Shown: one piece after another, positions 27,872 through 40,232 of the stretch | How positions within the stretch are numbered: the stretch's first letter is position 1 | Layout of the letters: each line of letters begins with the position of its first letter | Origin: Desmodesmus armatus | Taxonomy: Eukaryota; Chlorophyta; Chlorophyceae; Sphaeropleales; Scenedesmaceae | NCBI GenBank assembly: GCA_007449985.2 | Contig: VIIQ02000652.1 | Coordinates: 106,054 to 170,053, forward strand | Length of the DNA: 64,000 bases | Direction of reading: 5' to 3' | Translations under genes and position numbers: made by a program | The notes under the pieces: generated by a model | What the model saw: only the letters and a program-made list of their open reading frames with translations | Database searches by the model: none | What the model was told of the DNA's origin: nothing

Positions 27872-30302
27872 ATGGCTACTGGAGCAGCAGTAGGGTCCTG
27901 CATCAGCGTGTGTTTCCAGATAACACAGCTGCTCGTGCGAGCAAAGCACAACAAAAAGGAGACAGAGTCCCTTGGTACCGCTGTGGACTGCATCAATTCG
28001 TTCCTGAGACGCCTTCCAAAAACAGGACTTTCGGATGAGGGCGTGGTGGTGCTGGGTGGGTGTGCGCTGTCTACCAGTAGAGCCAGCGGTGGTTCCAAAG
28101 CCCTGTTCTGTTCACCTGCATTCAAGTGGCAGCGGGAACAGAAGAAATTTGTGCTTTTGGGAGTTGTCTGTTACCTATATTGGATATCACTTCACAACCC
28201 TGCCAGCAACCACTGGTGCCATGGCCAGTGGTTGCTGCGCACGAGGAGCAGCGCTGATTCACGATGCCAGCAGGTAAAAGAGCAGGTCCCTCCCTCCCTC
28301 CCTCCCTCCCTCCCTCCCTCCCTCCATCCATCCATCCATCCATCCATCCATCCATCCATCCATCCATCCATCCATCCATCCATCCATCCATCCATCCATC
28401 CATCCATCCATCCATCTGTATACAATGCATGTAAGTGTGTCCGTCACATGCACGTGTGCACCATGTTCCGTTTTTCCCTGCAGGCAAGCTGCGTTGTGCC
28501 CTTCAGGGTGCCCTGGCCCTGCTGCAGCAGGTGGACAACACAGGGCCCCTCATGGCTTTACTGACGGCCACATTTGTGCGTGACGAGTTCATGCGCGTCA
28601 ACAGAGACCTCATGAACGTCTTCCACCTGTTGGCATCTGGGGAGAAGCTGCTGGTGGGTGCCATGCACAATGTGTGAGGCCCGATAGACGCTGTGACTGC
28701 TACTGCTATTGCTGATGCTGAACAACACTCCCTGTGTCTACACACAGGAATGCCCCAACTTGGGATGGTTGATACATTGGCTGGAAGCACTCCCTGTCCC
28801 TACACACATAGATGGTACGCTGCACCTTACACCTGTAGCACCTGCCAGATGATCAACCTTTCAGGCTACCTAGCACTTTGGCTTGGATGCTTTGCTTCTA
28901 AGTAGTCATCAAGGTATGGTCTCCCTGCACTGCTGCTGCTGCTGCCGCTGCTGCTGCTGCTGCTGCTGCTGCAGGATCTGACGCAGGGTCGTGCTGATGC
29001 AGTTGAGGCTGGCCAGCGTGCTGAAGCCATAGCAGCCGTTGAGCGGGAGCTGAGCCGCAGCAGGGCAGTGTTCTTTGTGACACAGGAGCAGGTTGGAGGC
29101 AGGTGAGTGGGGTAGAGGGGTGGGTGGGAGAAGGGTTGTTTGGTGAGAGAGGGGTTGTTTGGTGGGTGGGTGGGTGGGTGGGTGGGAGAGTGGTTGGTTG
29201 GTGGTCGTCAGCAGGGCGGTGTTCTCCGTGACACAGGAGCAGGTTGGAGGCAGGTGGGTGGGGTGCGTGTGTGGGAGAGTGGTTGAGGTGCGGTGGTTGG
29301 CTGTCAGTACATCACAGTACCGCGCAGAGGGGAGGTGTGGGGGTCAGAATCCCACTCCAGTTCCCACCCTCGTCAAACACAACATGAATCTCTCGCCGGT
29401 CCTCTGCGCATGTTGGTATCTGATTGTGCAGGCTGATGGACAAATGCATTCAGCTACTCCATGCTTCCTTGTTTCCCTAGGTTGCACCCTCATGTGCTGC
29501 CCTTGGTTTTCTTGCTTGACACCCATGTGGCAACTTTGGATGGAGGAATCAATGGCTGGATGCACTCCCTGTATCCACACACTGCATGCAGGCTGATGGA
29601 CATTGCTGCAGCAGCTCATGAGAACGGCACACCTGAGCAATTGGTGCACCAACAGCTGCTGGACCAACTGGCCAGGGTGCCCGAGGTGGGTTGTCAGGAA
29701 ATTTGACTGGTTGCCGCCCTCTTGGCTTGCTGAATGCCTCTCTGTATCGATTCATTGTGCGTTTGGCACTGACATGAGCTCTGTGGTGGTCATTGCTGCA
29801 ATTGTAAGAGGCAAGTGTGTGTGTTTCTGTTTGTCGTGAGTATGTCAAGTGTGATGTGTCATGTTGCTGCCACGTGTGATGAGTTGCGTCCAGCACGAAC
29901 TACTAGTCAGTGTCATCCTGACCAATCGCGTGGAATGGTGGGTTGTGTGTGTGTGTGTGTGTAGGTGGTTGGGCTGAGCCCCCAGGAGCTTCTAGGGGAG
30001 CTTCAGGCCCTGCAGCTGGCAGCTATGTACGACTGCGAGGACACAGCAGCAGCAGCAGCAGCAGCAGACGATACCCTGCAGCAGCAGCAGCAGCAGACGA
30101 TGCCTCTGGAGCAGCCGCAGCCGCAGCAGCAGCAGCTGGGGGCATGGTCCGTTTGAAAGGAAAGAAGCTGCTGGGGCAACAGACAGAGGAGTTTTTGGTG
30201 CAGCAGGTGAGGCCCTTTCAGCTGAACTGACGGTCAGGGTGGTGTAGGAGGGGGGCCAGGGGGCAGGAAGAGAGGGCCCAGCTGTGTACGACTGTGAGGA
30301 CA

Positions 30303-30342
<40 letters not shown>

Positions 30343-33300
30343 TGATACCTCTGAAGCAGTTGCAGCAGCAGCTGTGGACCTGCTTGGTCTGAAGGGGAAG
30401 CTGCTGGGGCAACAGACAAAAAAGTTTCTGGTGCAGCAGGTCAGGGATGGGGGTTGCAGGGCAGTGAGAAGGGGGTGAGGCAAAGCACATGCCACCCCTG
30501 GCACCATTTGCAAGGGAGGGGGGTAGGGGGGATGCATGGGTGTTGCGGTGTGCAGGGAGGGTGTGGGGGCACATGGGAGTGCAGCAGGGGAGGGATGCGG
30601 GTTGCAGGGGCAGTGAGAGGGGGGTGAGGCAAAGCCACACCACCCCTGATGCCCTTTGGCAAGGGACGGGGCAGGGGGAAGCATGGGTGTTGTTGTGTGC
30701 AGGGAGGGGCACAGTGGAGTTGTTGGTGCAGCAGGCGAGGCTCTGGCGGCTGGTGTAGGGCATCAGGCTGACATAGGAGGGGGCCCAAGGGGGCGGGGCA
30801 GCAGGTGGAGAAGCAAGGTGCGCAGGGGCACAGCCTGTACCGGGTATGGTGTAAGGATGGGAAGTGGGGGGACAGGGGAGCTCCTGGTGCAACAGGTGAG
30901 AGATGGAGGGCGTAGGAAAGGCGTCCCTAGTTCCCTGGCCGTTATTGATACGATATATAACAGCAGATAACACTGTCCAGGGTTCTAGTGGAGGGCAGCC
31001 TCGGCGTTACCCCTGCTCCCTCATGCAGGGGGAGGGAGGGGTGCTGTTGGGGAGAAATGGGAGACGCAGGATTTATCTCAAGATTCTGATGTGGCCGGTG
31101 AGCTTAGCTGAGGGGACAGGGTGGCCACAGGGGTGGGGGAGGAGATAGAAGAGCGGCGCGCTGGGGATGCAAGAGGGGCCCCCTCTTGTGACTGTTGCAC
31201 CCGTAAGTGAGGACAGAGGAGGGGGAGGCAAGTCATGACCGGTTGCAGCCATTCTTGTGTCAGCAAGTTTGAAGAGATGAGCAGGCCTGATCACTTCTTG
31301 CACCACACACTATACTTAGTAACCCCGGATTGTCTTAGTCAACCTGCTGGCCTGTTTTGCCACAGTCTCTGGTGTTTGTGCTGTTGCTGATGCAGCTGTG
31401 TGCGGCTTTGGCACCCCGGGCTGCTCCTGCTGGGGTGGCCCTGTCATCGGCAGCAGGAGCCACCCCCCTGACGCCTACCTCTGCCCCATCAACCAGAGCG
31501 TCATGGTCAACCCTGTGATCGTTGTAGAAACAGGTGAGCAGCATATGGTCTGCATGTCGCCAGTGTGTGCATCACATCCACCTTCGGTTTGCGACCTCTA
31601 TGCAGAAGCGCTTGTGTGGTTTACACGTTACACCTGCAGTACTGAAGCCCTCGAATTGTCTGCTGTTATTCAATACTATCGCATGCACTTTTTCAGGCTG
31701 TTGTCTTGCGGATAGCTGCCAGTGTTTCTTGAGAAAGGCAGTCAGCCCATGGCACCTTGTAGCACAAACATGTGCGGAACTCAAACACCCCCTCTGCTGA
31801 GCTTGAACTGCTCCACACAACAAACGCAGTAACACCCCAGCTACAATACCCCAGCTGCTTGTGTGCCCCCGCAGGCCAGACATTTGAGGAGTCTGCCATC
31901 AGGCGCTGGCTGTCCACCCACAGCACCTGCCCAGCCACCAACAAGAGGCTCACCAGTAAGGCCCTCATACCCAACTACATCCTACGGCACCTCATTCACG
32001 CATGGGCACAGGAGCACGGTGTGCGCCTCCAAGAGCCCAACAAGGACAGCGCCCCGCACCTAGCGGTGACCATACCCAGACCACAGGCTGCGGCTGTCGG
32101 TTCAGAGGCCAGCGGTGTTACTGCAGGTGGCTATAGGGCTGTCGATCTACCGGGGAGCAGACAGGGTGCTGACGGCAGCGGCAGTGGGGCCGGCAGTGGC
32201 AGGGATGGCGGGGTTCAAATCCCAGTGGGGGCATCAGTAGCGGCTGTCAAGGCATCTGGGGCAGCGACAGGTCCTGCAGTAGGGAAAGGGCCCAGCAGCG
32301 CTGCTGATATGGACAGAGCCCAGGGGAGAAGGGACCAGGGTGACGTTGGGTCCTTCAAGGGGGTGCCTTTCAGGGATGCAGACAGCAGCAGTGTGCTGCC
32401 ACTGACAGGGAAGGGTATAAGCAGCAAAGGCAAGGGCGATACGCCGCTGCTGAAGTGCAGCCGCACTAAGTGGGCAGTGTGTCTCATCGTGGGCGTTGTG
32501 CTGGTGATGGGGGCTGTGGGTGGCGGGGTGGGCGCGTTCATGCTGCGGCGGCAGAAGACTTCTGCTGGCGCTGGTGCTGGTGCTGCATCGCCTGCATCAA
32601 CACAGCCTATGGCTCTGGAGCCCAATACAGGTGGGGCTTGATGGGAAGTGGTGGTTGGCAGTCTGGTTGAAGCTGTTGTGAGTTAGCCAGCTGGGGGCAG
32701 AGGCGGGGGGCGCTGCACACCGGGCTGCGATGTGGCGCAGTCGGTCTGGCGCCAGCGGCATATATCTGTGCCTAGAAAATGCAACCTTGACAGCTTTTGC
32801 GTGTGCTGTGTGTCATGGTCACTCGCTGCCGTGTATGGCTTGTTTGTCATCTGCTGTTGTCGCCATTTGTGATTGCGTGTCCGTGCATTGCTCTTTTGCA
32901 GAGTTTGCAACGCCATGGGGGGCACAGTGGAACTTCGTCGACAACGATAAGGACTTCACGCGACCTGCAGCGGCAAATTACTGCCGGGCGAAATTTGGCG
33001 GCCGACTGGCAACTGTCGACTCTCAAGAGAGGGCCGACTTTCTGGTGCTGAACGTTTTAGAGCAGCACAAGCGACCTGTCTACATCGGTCTGACTGGAAA
33101 GCCCCTGCCTGCTACAGAAAGTGCTGGCAAACCGACCAGGGCACGAGAGCTGAAAAGGGAGTGGGTCTGGGACAGCGGGGCGCCCTTCGACTGGGAATTC
33201 TGGGGCAAACCCCGGAATGCTACTGGCTTTGTTGCTGCACAGCCAGACGGGTATGGCCCAGACAGCAGGGAGGTTGCTGCCATGGAGCCAAGTTGTGTCT

Positions 33301-33416
33301 CTGCAGCGGGCAGCTCTAGCCCAGCTGAGGGGTGGGGTGAGCAAGACATTGGATCCTGGAACGACCACCCATGCTCCAACACATATGCATTTGTCTGTGA
33401 GACTGTGAAGGGGTAG
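27872..33416 (+). CDS. U-box E3 ligase with transmembrane segment and C-type lectin domain
   Basis: U-box proteins are E2-binding ubiquitin ligases. Clear exons: 27872-28055, 28484-28653, 28975-29102, 29592-29685, 29965 to at least 30040, ~31366-31533, 31875-32630, 32902-33416. Exons 1-5 encode a helical region like the plant U-box N-terminal domain ([29 protein letters not shown]). Exons 31366-31533 and 31875-32630 encode the U-box ([43 protein letters not shown]), a Gly/Ser-rich linker and a membrane segment at ~32470-32545 ([18 protein letters not shown]). A CAG|GTGGGG donor at 32630 joins in phase to TTTTGCAG|AG at 32901, adding a C-type lectin domain: [22 protein letters not shown], and [16 protein letters not shown] with the WND motif. 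If that intron is retained the protein stops at 32641 without the lectin. Exons between 30040 and 31366 are unresolved. Confidence 0.7.
28287..28416. repeat. (TCCC)n followed by (ATCC)n microsatellite
   Basis: About 9 TCCC units run directly into about 23 ATCC units in the first intron of the U-box gene. Confidence 0.97.
29209..29252 (+). repeat. Intronic copy of the donor edge of U-box gene exon 3
   Basis: The last 40-45 nt of exon 3 (CAGGAGCAGGTTGGAGGCAG and upstream), with its GT donor and (GGTG)n-rich intron start, recur ~150 bp downstream with two or three changes. Confidence 0.8.
30034..30450 (+). repeat. Two copies of an Ala/Gln-tract exon segment
   Basis: The segment TACGACTGCGAGGACA, a CAG tract, and AAGCTGCTGGGGCAACAGAC before GTGCAGCAG|GT occurs at ~30027-30207 and again at ~30284-30449. 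The second copy is open in one frame throughout (YDCED, Ala tract, [20 protein letters not shown]). In the first copy the frame changes inside the CAG tract. Confidence 0.75.
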
Positions 33417-35733
33417 TAGCCTGGTGGTGCTGCCTGTGTTCCTGCTGGCCTACATGCTGACCCATGATGTCCCTGCACCCAGATTCGTGTGCTATGCTGT
33501 TTAGGGGCTTGTGTTACACCACAGTGGGTAACTACAACAATTTGTGCAAGATGAGTATTGCCAGCACATGTGGACTGCAATGCCACTCCGATGTCAGCGA
33601 TACTGTGGGAGCTGGCAGTGTGCCTGAGCACACTGGCCTCCCCGGAGTGTTTCAGTTGCATCCCGAAGTCTCTTGATGTGTTGCCTTGCAGAGGAGGCAG
33701 CTGCAGCCTGACCTGCAGTGTACATGGTGTTGATGACCACGCAATGATGCCAACCCATGCATGAGGGCATCCCACTGGGTGGCGTTGCAGCATGCTTGAC
33801 CAAAGTCGGTATGTGCAGGGTTTAGTGTCCGGGTGTCTAGCGGTTTGCAGCTGTGACAGCTTACCTGAATCCGATTAAAGTTCAAGGAAGCGGTGTCACT
33901 TGGGGGTTTGGTGGACGGACTGGGTTCAGTGCTGGCCTGAGAACGGCAGCTGGTCTGCTTGCACCATAAAATTGCTTTGTTGCTGCAGCTGGCATGGCGC
34001 TAGGAGTGTGATTTGCTGTGTGCGCAGTCCTTGTTGTGCTGGGGTGTACTGTTCCACAACGTGGCCACCACCTCGAGATAAACATGAGCTGGTGCTGTAC
34101 GTGAAGTGATATGCTGTTGTTTGGGTGCGCTGTGCTGCGCGCAATTTGATCTGCTGCATGCGCATGCATGTGTCGCTAGGGCTGTATGTCCCCTGTGCTT
34201 CACCCCTGGTGTATGTCCCCTGTGCCTCATCCCTGTGCGTACAGCATACTTGACAGCCCTGTACTTGAATAAATATAGCTGCTGACTGGGCACCTGCGCT
34301 GACTTAGTGCAGGTAGCTCAATCGCTGCTGCTGCATGTGGTGCAAGGAGTGTTGAATCCAAGGTTGAATGCAGGATTTCTGGCTGTAGCAAAGTGATGAC
34401 AATGGGGGCATGTGTATGTTGGTGCTCTGGTTTCATTACATCAACCACGTGTACGTGGTAATATTGTGCGGTCACGATGCTACACCAGCACGCCAGCATA
34501 GTTGTCTTCAACCCAACGGCATGTTTGGTTTGCACCCCACAGACTGGTTCTTACAATATACCTACTGTCCAGAACAGTCAAAACCACATGACAACAGCAA
34601 GTGAGCCACACGTGGTCACGTGCTTCACAGGCAGTGCAGCAGCACACCGCAGTGCTGCACCTGGGCCAGCAAAAAGCTTTCTACACACATCCAATTTAAC
34701 GCAGTCCACACAATTTCAGGCAGCTTTCATGCCAGCCTCAGGCTTGGGGAGCACATCCAGAATGATTCTGGCGCGGCTGCACACACACCATGTACACATA
34801 GACAAGCGCAGCCCTTAAAACATGCTATGTACAGCCCACACATTTCAATCATGGTATGTCGTCATGATGTCGTGGCTGCAACACGGATTGCAATCTGTAA
34901 CAGATCCAACCAGTGTGGATGCTTTCCTGTCCACTAGCAGTATTGTCCGCCTTTTGAGGCAGACGCTGTGTGGAAAAAGAAAGCAAGGGCTGTCTTTCCC
35001 ACACAGCAACACCGTGAGACCTCTACATGACTGCTGGTGCCCAGCAGCATGATCATCTTGCATGAAACATCGGAGAGCAACACCACCACCAAAAGCCCCA
35101 GGTAGCAAAGGCATCCACACGTTGCTGTTGCTGCTGCCACAACAGCACAGTCACCGGTTTCACGTGGCGCACGAACAACACGCTTGCGGCAATAACTGAG
35201 TAATATCAACAACAATAAACAAGTCACAGGCAGGCCCCCGGGGGCTCAGTACATGGCTGATTAGCACTGCAAATTCAGCAATCAGGTGTACCAGAGACCT
35301 AGCAGTGTCTCACACGACTGTGAGCTGCAGAACAAAGGGCTGGCAGCCATCGCAAACTGCTATATCCATCACAAATATCCTGACTGCTATATCCATCACT
35401 GCTGTATCCATCACAACTATCCTGACAACCGCAGCTATAGCAACTCTTGATTGCCAGTCATTGATGCAAGGCCCTTAGCTGCATGCATTATGCAGGTGAC
35501 CCCACACCACCATCATCTCAACAACGCCAACGTGAGGATGTGGCCATGTGTGGCTGTGCACAAGCACTACAGCTGATTCGACAGCTCTTGCATTGAGTGA
35601 CAGTTGACACCACAAACATCGACACAAGAGGTGCCAAATCCTGATCTTGCAGCAACGTGGGCTTTCTACTCACTCACAGCCCCTTGCCTTCTGTCAGGAT
35701 GTGATCGGCTCAGCCTCATAGCTTTTTTTGGCC
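33417..35733. other. Intergenic, no gene recognised
   Basis: The first part should be the 3' UTR of the U-box/lectin gene (AATAAA at 34268). The rest, and the 3' flank of the minus-strand gene ending at 35734, shows only short frames without recognisable domains. A four-fold repeat of CTGCTATATCCATCAC-like text lies at ~35360-35420. Confidence 0.5.
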
Positions 35734-37894
35734 TCACAGCTTGGGGCCCTTACCCTTCTCCAGACGAGCAAAGGCCTTGGCTGCAAGACACAAGTGGCAG
35801 CAGAGCAGGGGGCAGCACATATTAGTCAACCACCCGATGAAACGGTTAGTCAACCACCCGCTGGAAAGGTTAGTACACCAACCACTGAAGAGTCGAGGCT
35901 GCAGCTCGCTGCCGCACAGATGCCAGGGTACAGAGCTGCTGGTGTTGCCACTGGCAGTGACTGCCCAGCTGTTGAAAGACTGAGGCAGTGTTTGAATACC
36001 AGGCAGCTCACTTCACAGCTACGCCTGCCTGCACACGACGTGCTCAGGTAGCTAACAGTTAGGTTGCCAGAGATCCATGGCATGCTTGCTGATGCTCAGT
36101 ATCATATTGACATGATGTGAAGGCCACCATTGACCAGCAGGTACCACTGTAGCACAGCATCTGGGCCTTGAGGCCCCTAGGCATGCTTGTTTAATGCAAT
36201 ACGGGGTGCAGCACAAGCGCAAAGCATCATACCTGCAGAGTCTGCACCCTTTACTGAGCCAGGCTTGGTGGGTGAGGTTGGTGCCTTGAATTCCAGCAGG
36301 TGCCTGAACAGCTTGGGGCCCTTACCCTTCTCCAGACGAGCAAATGCCTTGGCTGCAGGGCGCAAGAGGCAGCAGAGCAAAGCAGCGTACACGTTGGACA
36401 AACCACCCGCTGAAAAGGTTAGTCAAACACCCGCTGGAAAGTTTAGTCAACCACCCGCTGAAAAGGTTGGTCAAACCCCTGCTGACAAGGTTAAGGCTGC
36501 AGCCCTCTGCCGCACAGATGCCAGGGTAGAGACCTGCTGGTGGTGTCAACCTGCCCAATTGTTGGCAGGCAAGGCAGCGTGTACATACCAGGCAGCTCAC
36601 TTCACAGCTACGCCTGCCTGCACGCGGTGTGCTCTAGTAGCTCTGCTTACTAAGCACCCTAGTACGGTGCTAGGAAGCCATGGCATGCCTGCTGATGCTC
36701 ATGAATATCATGCGCATTGGCCAGTAGTGAACAAGCAGGTACCACTCTAGCACAGCATCTAGGCCTTGAAATCCCCAGGCATGGTTGGTCCCTGCACCAA
36801 GCGGGATGCAGCACAAGAGCAAAGCTTCTCAGCAGGTAAGGCTTACCTGCAGAGTCTGCACCCTTCACTGAGCCAGGCTTGGTGGGTGAGGTTGGTGCCT
36901 TGAATTCCAGGGTGGCAAGCAGGTGCCTGAACAGCTTGGGGCCCTTACCCTTTTCCAAACGAGCAAAGGCCTTGGCTGCAGCACACAAGTGGCAGCAGAG
37001 CAGGGGGCACTACAGATTAGTCAACCACCCGTTGAAACGGTTAGTCAACCAGCCGCTGGAAAGATTAGTCAACCTCCCACTGTGAAAGAGAAGGCTGCAG
37101 CCCTCTGCCACCAAATCGGCAGGGTACAGCGATGCTGATGTGTTGCCAAGCTGCCCAGCTGCTGGAGGCCGGAGGCAGTGTATAGACACAGGGAGTGCGG
37201 GCTGTCGTGCGCAATTAGCTGTCACTGCCGAGAACATACACCACACGGCAGTAGTGAGCAGGACTGAACTCCACTGTGGGGATGCCGCATCCCTGATGCC
37301 ACCACAGGTTACCACATATGTCTACACGTGTAGTCATGCTGTGTGCGTGAACAGTGCGTTCACACACAGCATGCTCAAGTAGGTTAGCTAGGGAGCCAGG
37401 GAGCTATGGCGTGATTGCTGATGCTCAACATAATGTGCAACGCCAGCTGGCCAGCAGGTACCATTCTAGCACATGGGATGTACAGCATCTGGGCTTTGAG
37501 GCTTTTAGGCATGGACTGTGCCTGCACCGAAAGAGGTGCAGATTAGAAGCTTGGCTCCTTCCACAAGATCACCTGCAGAGTCTGCACCCTTCACTGAGCC
37601 AGGCTTGGTGGGTGAGGTTGGTGCCTTGAATTCCAAGGCAGCAAATAGGCGCCTGCCGGCAAGGGCATGCTTGGAGGGTGAATCAAAGATGGCGCTTGCA
37701 TGAGCGGCAACAAGGAAGGCCACCTGCAAAGCACAGCAGTTCGCCCGCAGCAGTAAGATCCTTTGACCGACACCTGCTTTGACGCTGTTGCTGCGACCGC
37801 GGTCTGGTAATGAGATCAGGATAAGCTGATACAGACACTGCGCTTATCCACTGACACATACCAGCAGGGCCGCGATCAGCTGACGTTGTGCCAT
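35734..37894 (-). CDS. Small secreted protein with repeated exon-encoded units (paralogue B)
   Basis: Five exons: 37862-37894, 37573-37723, 36847-36975, 36233-36352, 35734-35780. Phases agree and give 159 aa. Exon 1 encodes only MAQRQLIAALL; a phase-0 intron then splits the signal peptide, which continues VAFLVAAHASA. After cleavage the protein is made of near-identical modules: KAFARLEKGKGPKLFRHLL, then FKAPTSPTKPGSVKGADSAG. Exons 3 and 4 are phase 1-1 and each is one module; the last exon holds a partial module ending KGKGPKL. The introns between modules are also related and carry short repeats like GTTAGTCAACCACCCGCTG. Lys/Arg content is high and there are no cysteines in the repeats. No known domain is recognised. 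Likely secreted to the cell wall/matrix or processed to peptides. Same gene structure as the paralogues at 40999 and 45429. Confidence 0.75.
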
Positions 37895-40232
37895 TTGTGC
37901 TGCGTGTTAGGGATGCTGGCTGCTGATTTTGAACGAGTGAGGTGCTGTTGATACCGTTCAGGCTTGTGTTGGATATATTGTGGCACCATAGTGCTGAAGC
38001 TCATACTTGGCGGGCGGATGCTCTCGGAACGAGGGAATGTTCCGTCACGAATGTTATTTTCAGAACGGCACCTTCGGTGATTCCACCGATCCAGCCCAAT
38101 AGCACTCAGCTAATACAGAAGCAAGCGCAGATGATGGTATTGGCGCCGTCTGTGCCTGTTCCAGCCTGCCCCGATGGTACCGATACCGTGCAAGACACCC
38201 AGGGGCTCCTGGGACCTGGATATTCGCAATGCACACCAGTTTTTTTCACTTACACAAGTTGCCTGAAAGCTCCGTCTCACACTCGGTTTGGTCGTGTGTG
38301 GTTGTCATACCCTTGCTATAAAGTCGACGCAGTGGCATCAACGATCTACAGCCAGCAGCAGTGGGCACTGCAGGCAGCAGCCTTACCAGGGTGCCTCCTG
38401 GGACCAAGTAGTCAGGTCAGTGTTTCTGTATCAGTGGTTAGTGAATATCAGTGCTGAGGCAGCAGCGAACAGGTGAGGAGCTCAGTGGGTATTTTTCGAG
38501 GCAGGATGCAGACTCTAGAGTCACATCTGAGGGGCTGGAACAGCAGATTGGCAGCTTGTGTTGAGCAACAGTAACTTGGATGTATGAGAGGTGAGCAACA
38601 GGTTTTGGGTGGAGACGTACTTTGCATGCAAGGCGACCTAAGGCAAAATGGCTTCCTGAGCCGCGTGCAAAGGTGCATCTGCCATCCAAGCAATGCTGCT
38701 GTCACAAACTGGCATGGTGAACGTGTCGTCAAGTGTACTGTAGGCCAATGCAAACAGCCCAAGCTGCTCGAAAGTCTTTCACACCAACCTTCACACATTA
38801 CCAAACATGCATCTGGGACACTGCCATAGCCGCCTCATGCCTCTCACACAAGCTGTTACCTCCGGCAACAACGCGCTCAGCACAACACCATATATGCCTC
38901 ATATGCGCTCAACACATTCACTGCTGCATGCCAGACTTTTAAGACCCATAGATGCACTGACACTCCCAGCTTGTGTCATGATGTGCATTGGCAAGTCGAC
39001 TGGTAGGAGGCCGCTACGCTTGTACAACAAAAGCCCATCAGGAAGCAGCGACAGCACTCAGCAGTAATGAACACTGTGGCAATACCCTGAAAGGGGCGCT
39101 GCCAGGCAGCAAAGGCATGCTGCCAGCAGCAGCATGCAGCCACTGCTGAAGTTCAGGTGGACAGTGCTGTAGCTGTCCCGCACTGCAACCGTCATACAAG
39201 GCCTGTGCCACATCCGTCCGACCACATTGTCAGCACAACAGCTGCACGTCACCCAACCATCGCAGCTGCTGCTGCTAGGCAGGCACAAGCACCAAAAGGC
39301 ACCAACAGAGCCTGCACAGGCCAGCAACCGTAGTCAGAAAAGCCCTGACTGAACATGCTGTCGCTGAAGGCAACAGTTGCAAACCTATGCGCAGCAAGGT
39401 CCAGGTTTAAACCCAACTGGTTCCATGTCAGGGTGCATGGAGTGCCCAGGGGGGCTGTCTGGGTCACTACAGGGTTAGTAAACCCCAAAAGCCTGCCACA
39501 CTGCGGCAAGAAGAATCCTATGTGCAGCTCACACACTTCCAAAGAAGGGCTGACACACACTGTGCAACAACTATGCAGTATGTGCGGGAGACACAGTCAA
39601 CGCTGACAGCCTGTCAACCAGCTGGAAGCTACAGCCACAGGGGCAGCAGATGAAAACAACCGCAATGCAACAATTGCAGTAGCCATTTTACTGCTGAGCA
39701 GGCTTCCACAAACGCAACAAGCTAAGTCAAACTACACAACAACAACTGAACTAACAACTGTCATACTCTGGCCGATGGGATGATGCCGACGCCTTGCAGA
39801 CAGAGGATGGGAGTGCAGGCGGTGCGGCAGCAACCCACGCGGGTGATTGGTGCATCAACTTGGCAACTCATGCCGCAAATTCAAATCATGTAAAAAACCA
39901 CAGCAGCGGGCTGTAAAGCAGGTCACGACGCACACTCAGCAACTGGACATGTGCAGGACAGACAGCACCGCATGCCTTACGTCAGATGTCATGCACGCGC
40001 CGCAATGAGAAATATGGTACTGCAGCCAGCACATCTTGTGGTGTGCTGGGCCTTGTCTGGCTGTGCGCACCAGCAGGCCATGAGAGCAGCCTGCAGGAAC
40101 GGCAAACACAACAGCAGCAGTGTTTGATCAGTAAGGGGCAACGTGTTGCAGCATCTGAAGCCAAGTGCAGCATGGGACCATGCCTTTCAACACAGCAATT
40201 CAGAACGCCTTTTGAACAGGCTGCAGCACCAT
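37895..40232. other. Intergenic between secreted-protein genes B and A
   Basis: No gene is supported. It should contain the promoter of gene B (near 37895-38100) and any 3' UTR of gene A further right. Short frames here show no domain. Confidence 0.5.

Noticed and set aside
28192..28425. Repeated Trp-Met-Asp-Gly protein on the minus strand.
   Set aside because: It is a translation of (ATCC)n; the region is an intron of a well supported plus-strand gene.
32205..32235. B-box match GGTTCAAATCCC.
   Set aside because: It falls inside the open coding linker of the U-box gene and no A box or acceptor pairing is present.
32741..32790. Possible tRNA: GATGTGGCGCAGTCGGTCTGGCGCC looks like a D-arm with an A box.
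   Set aside because: No anticodon arm, T-arm or B box follows at tRNA distance; it lies in the intron before the lectin exon. At most a truncated tRNA-like relic.
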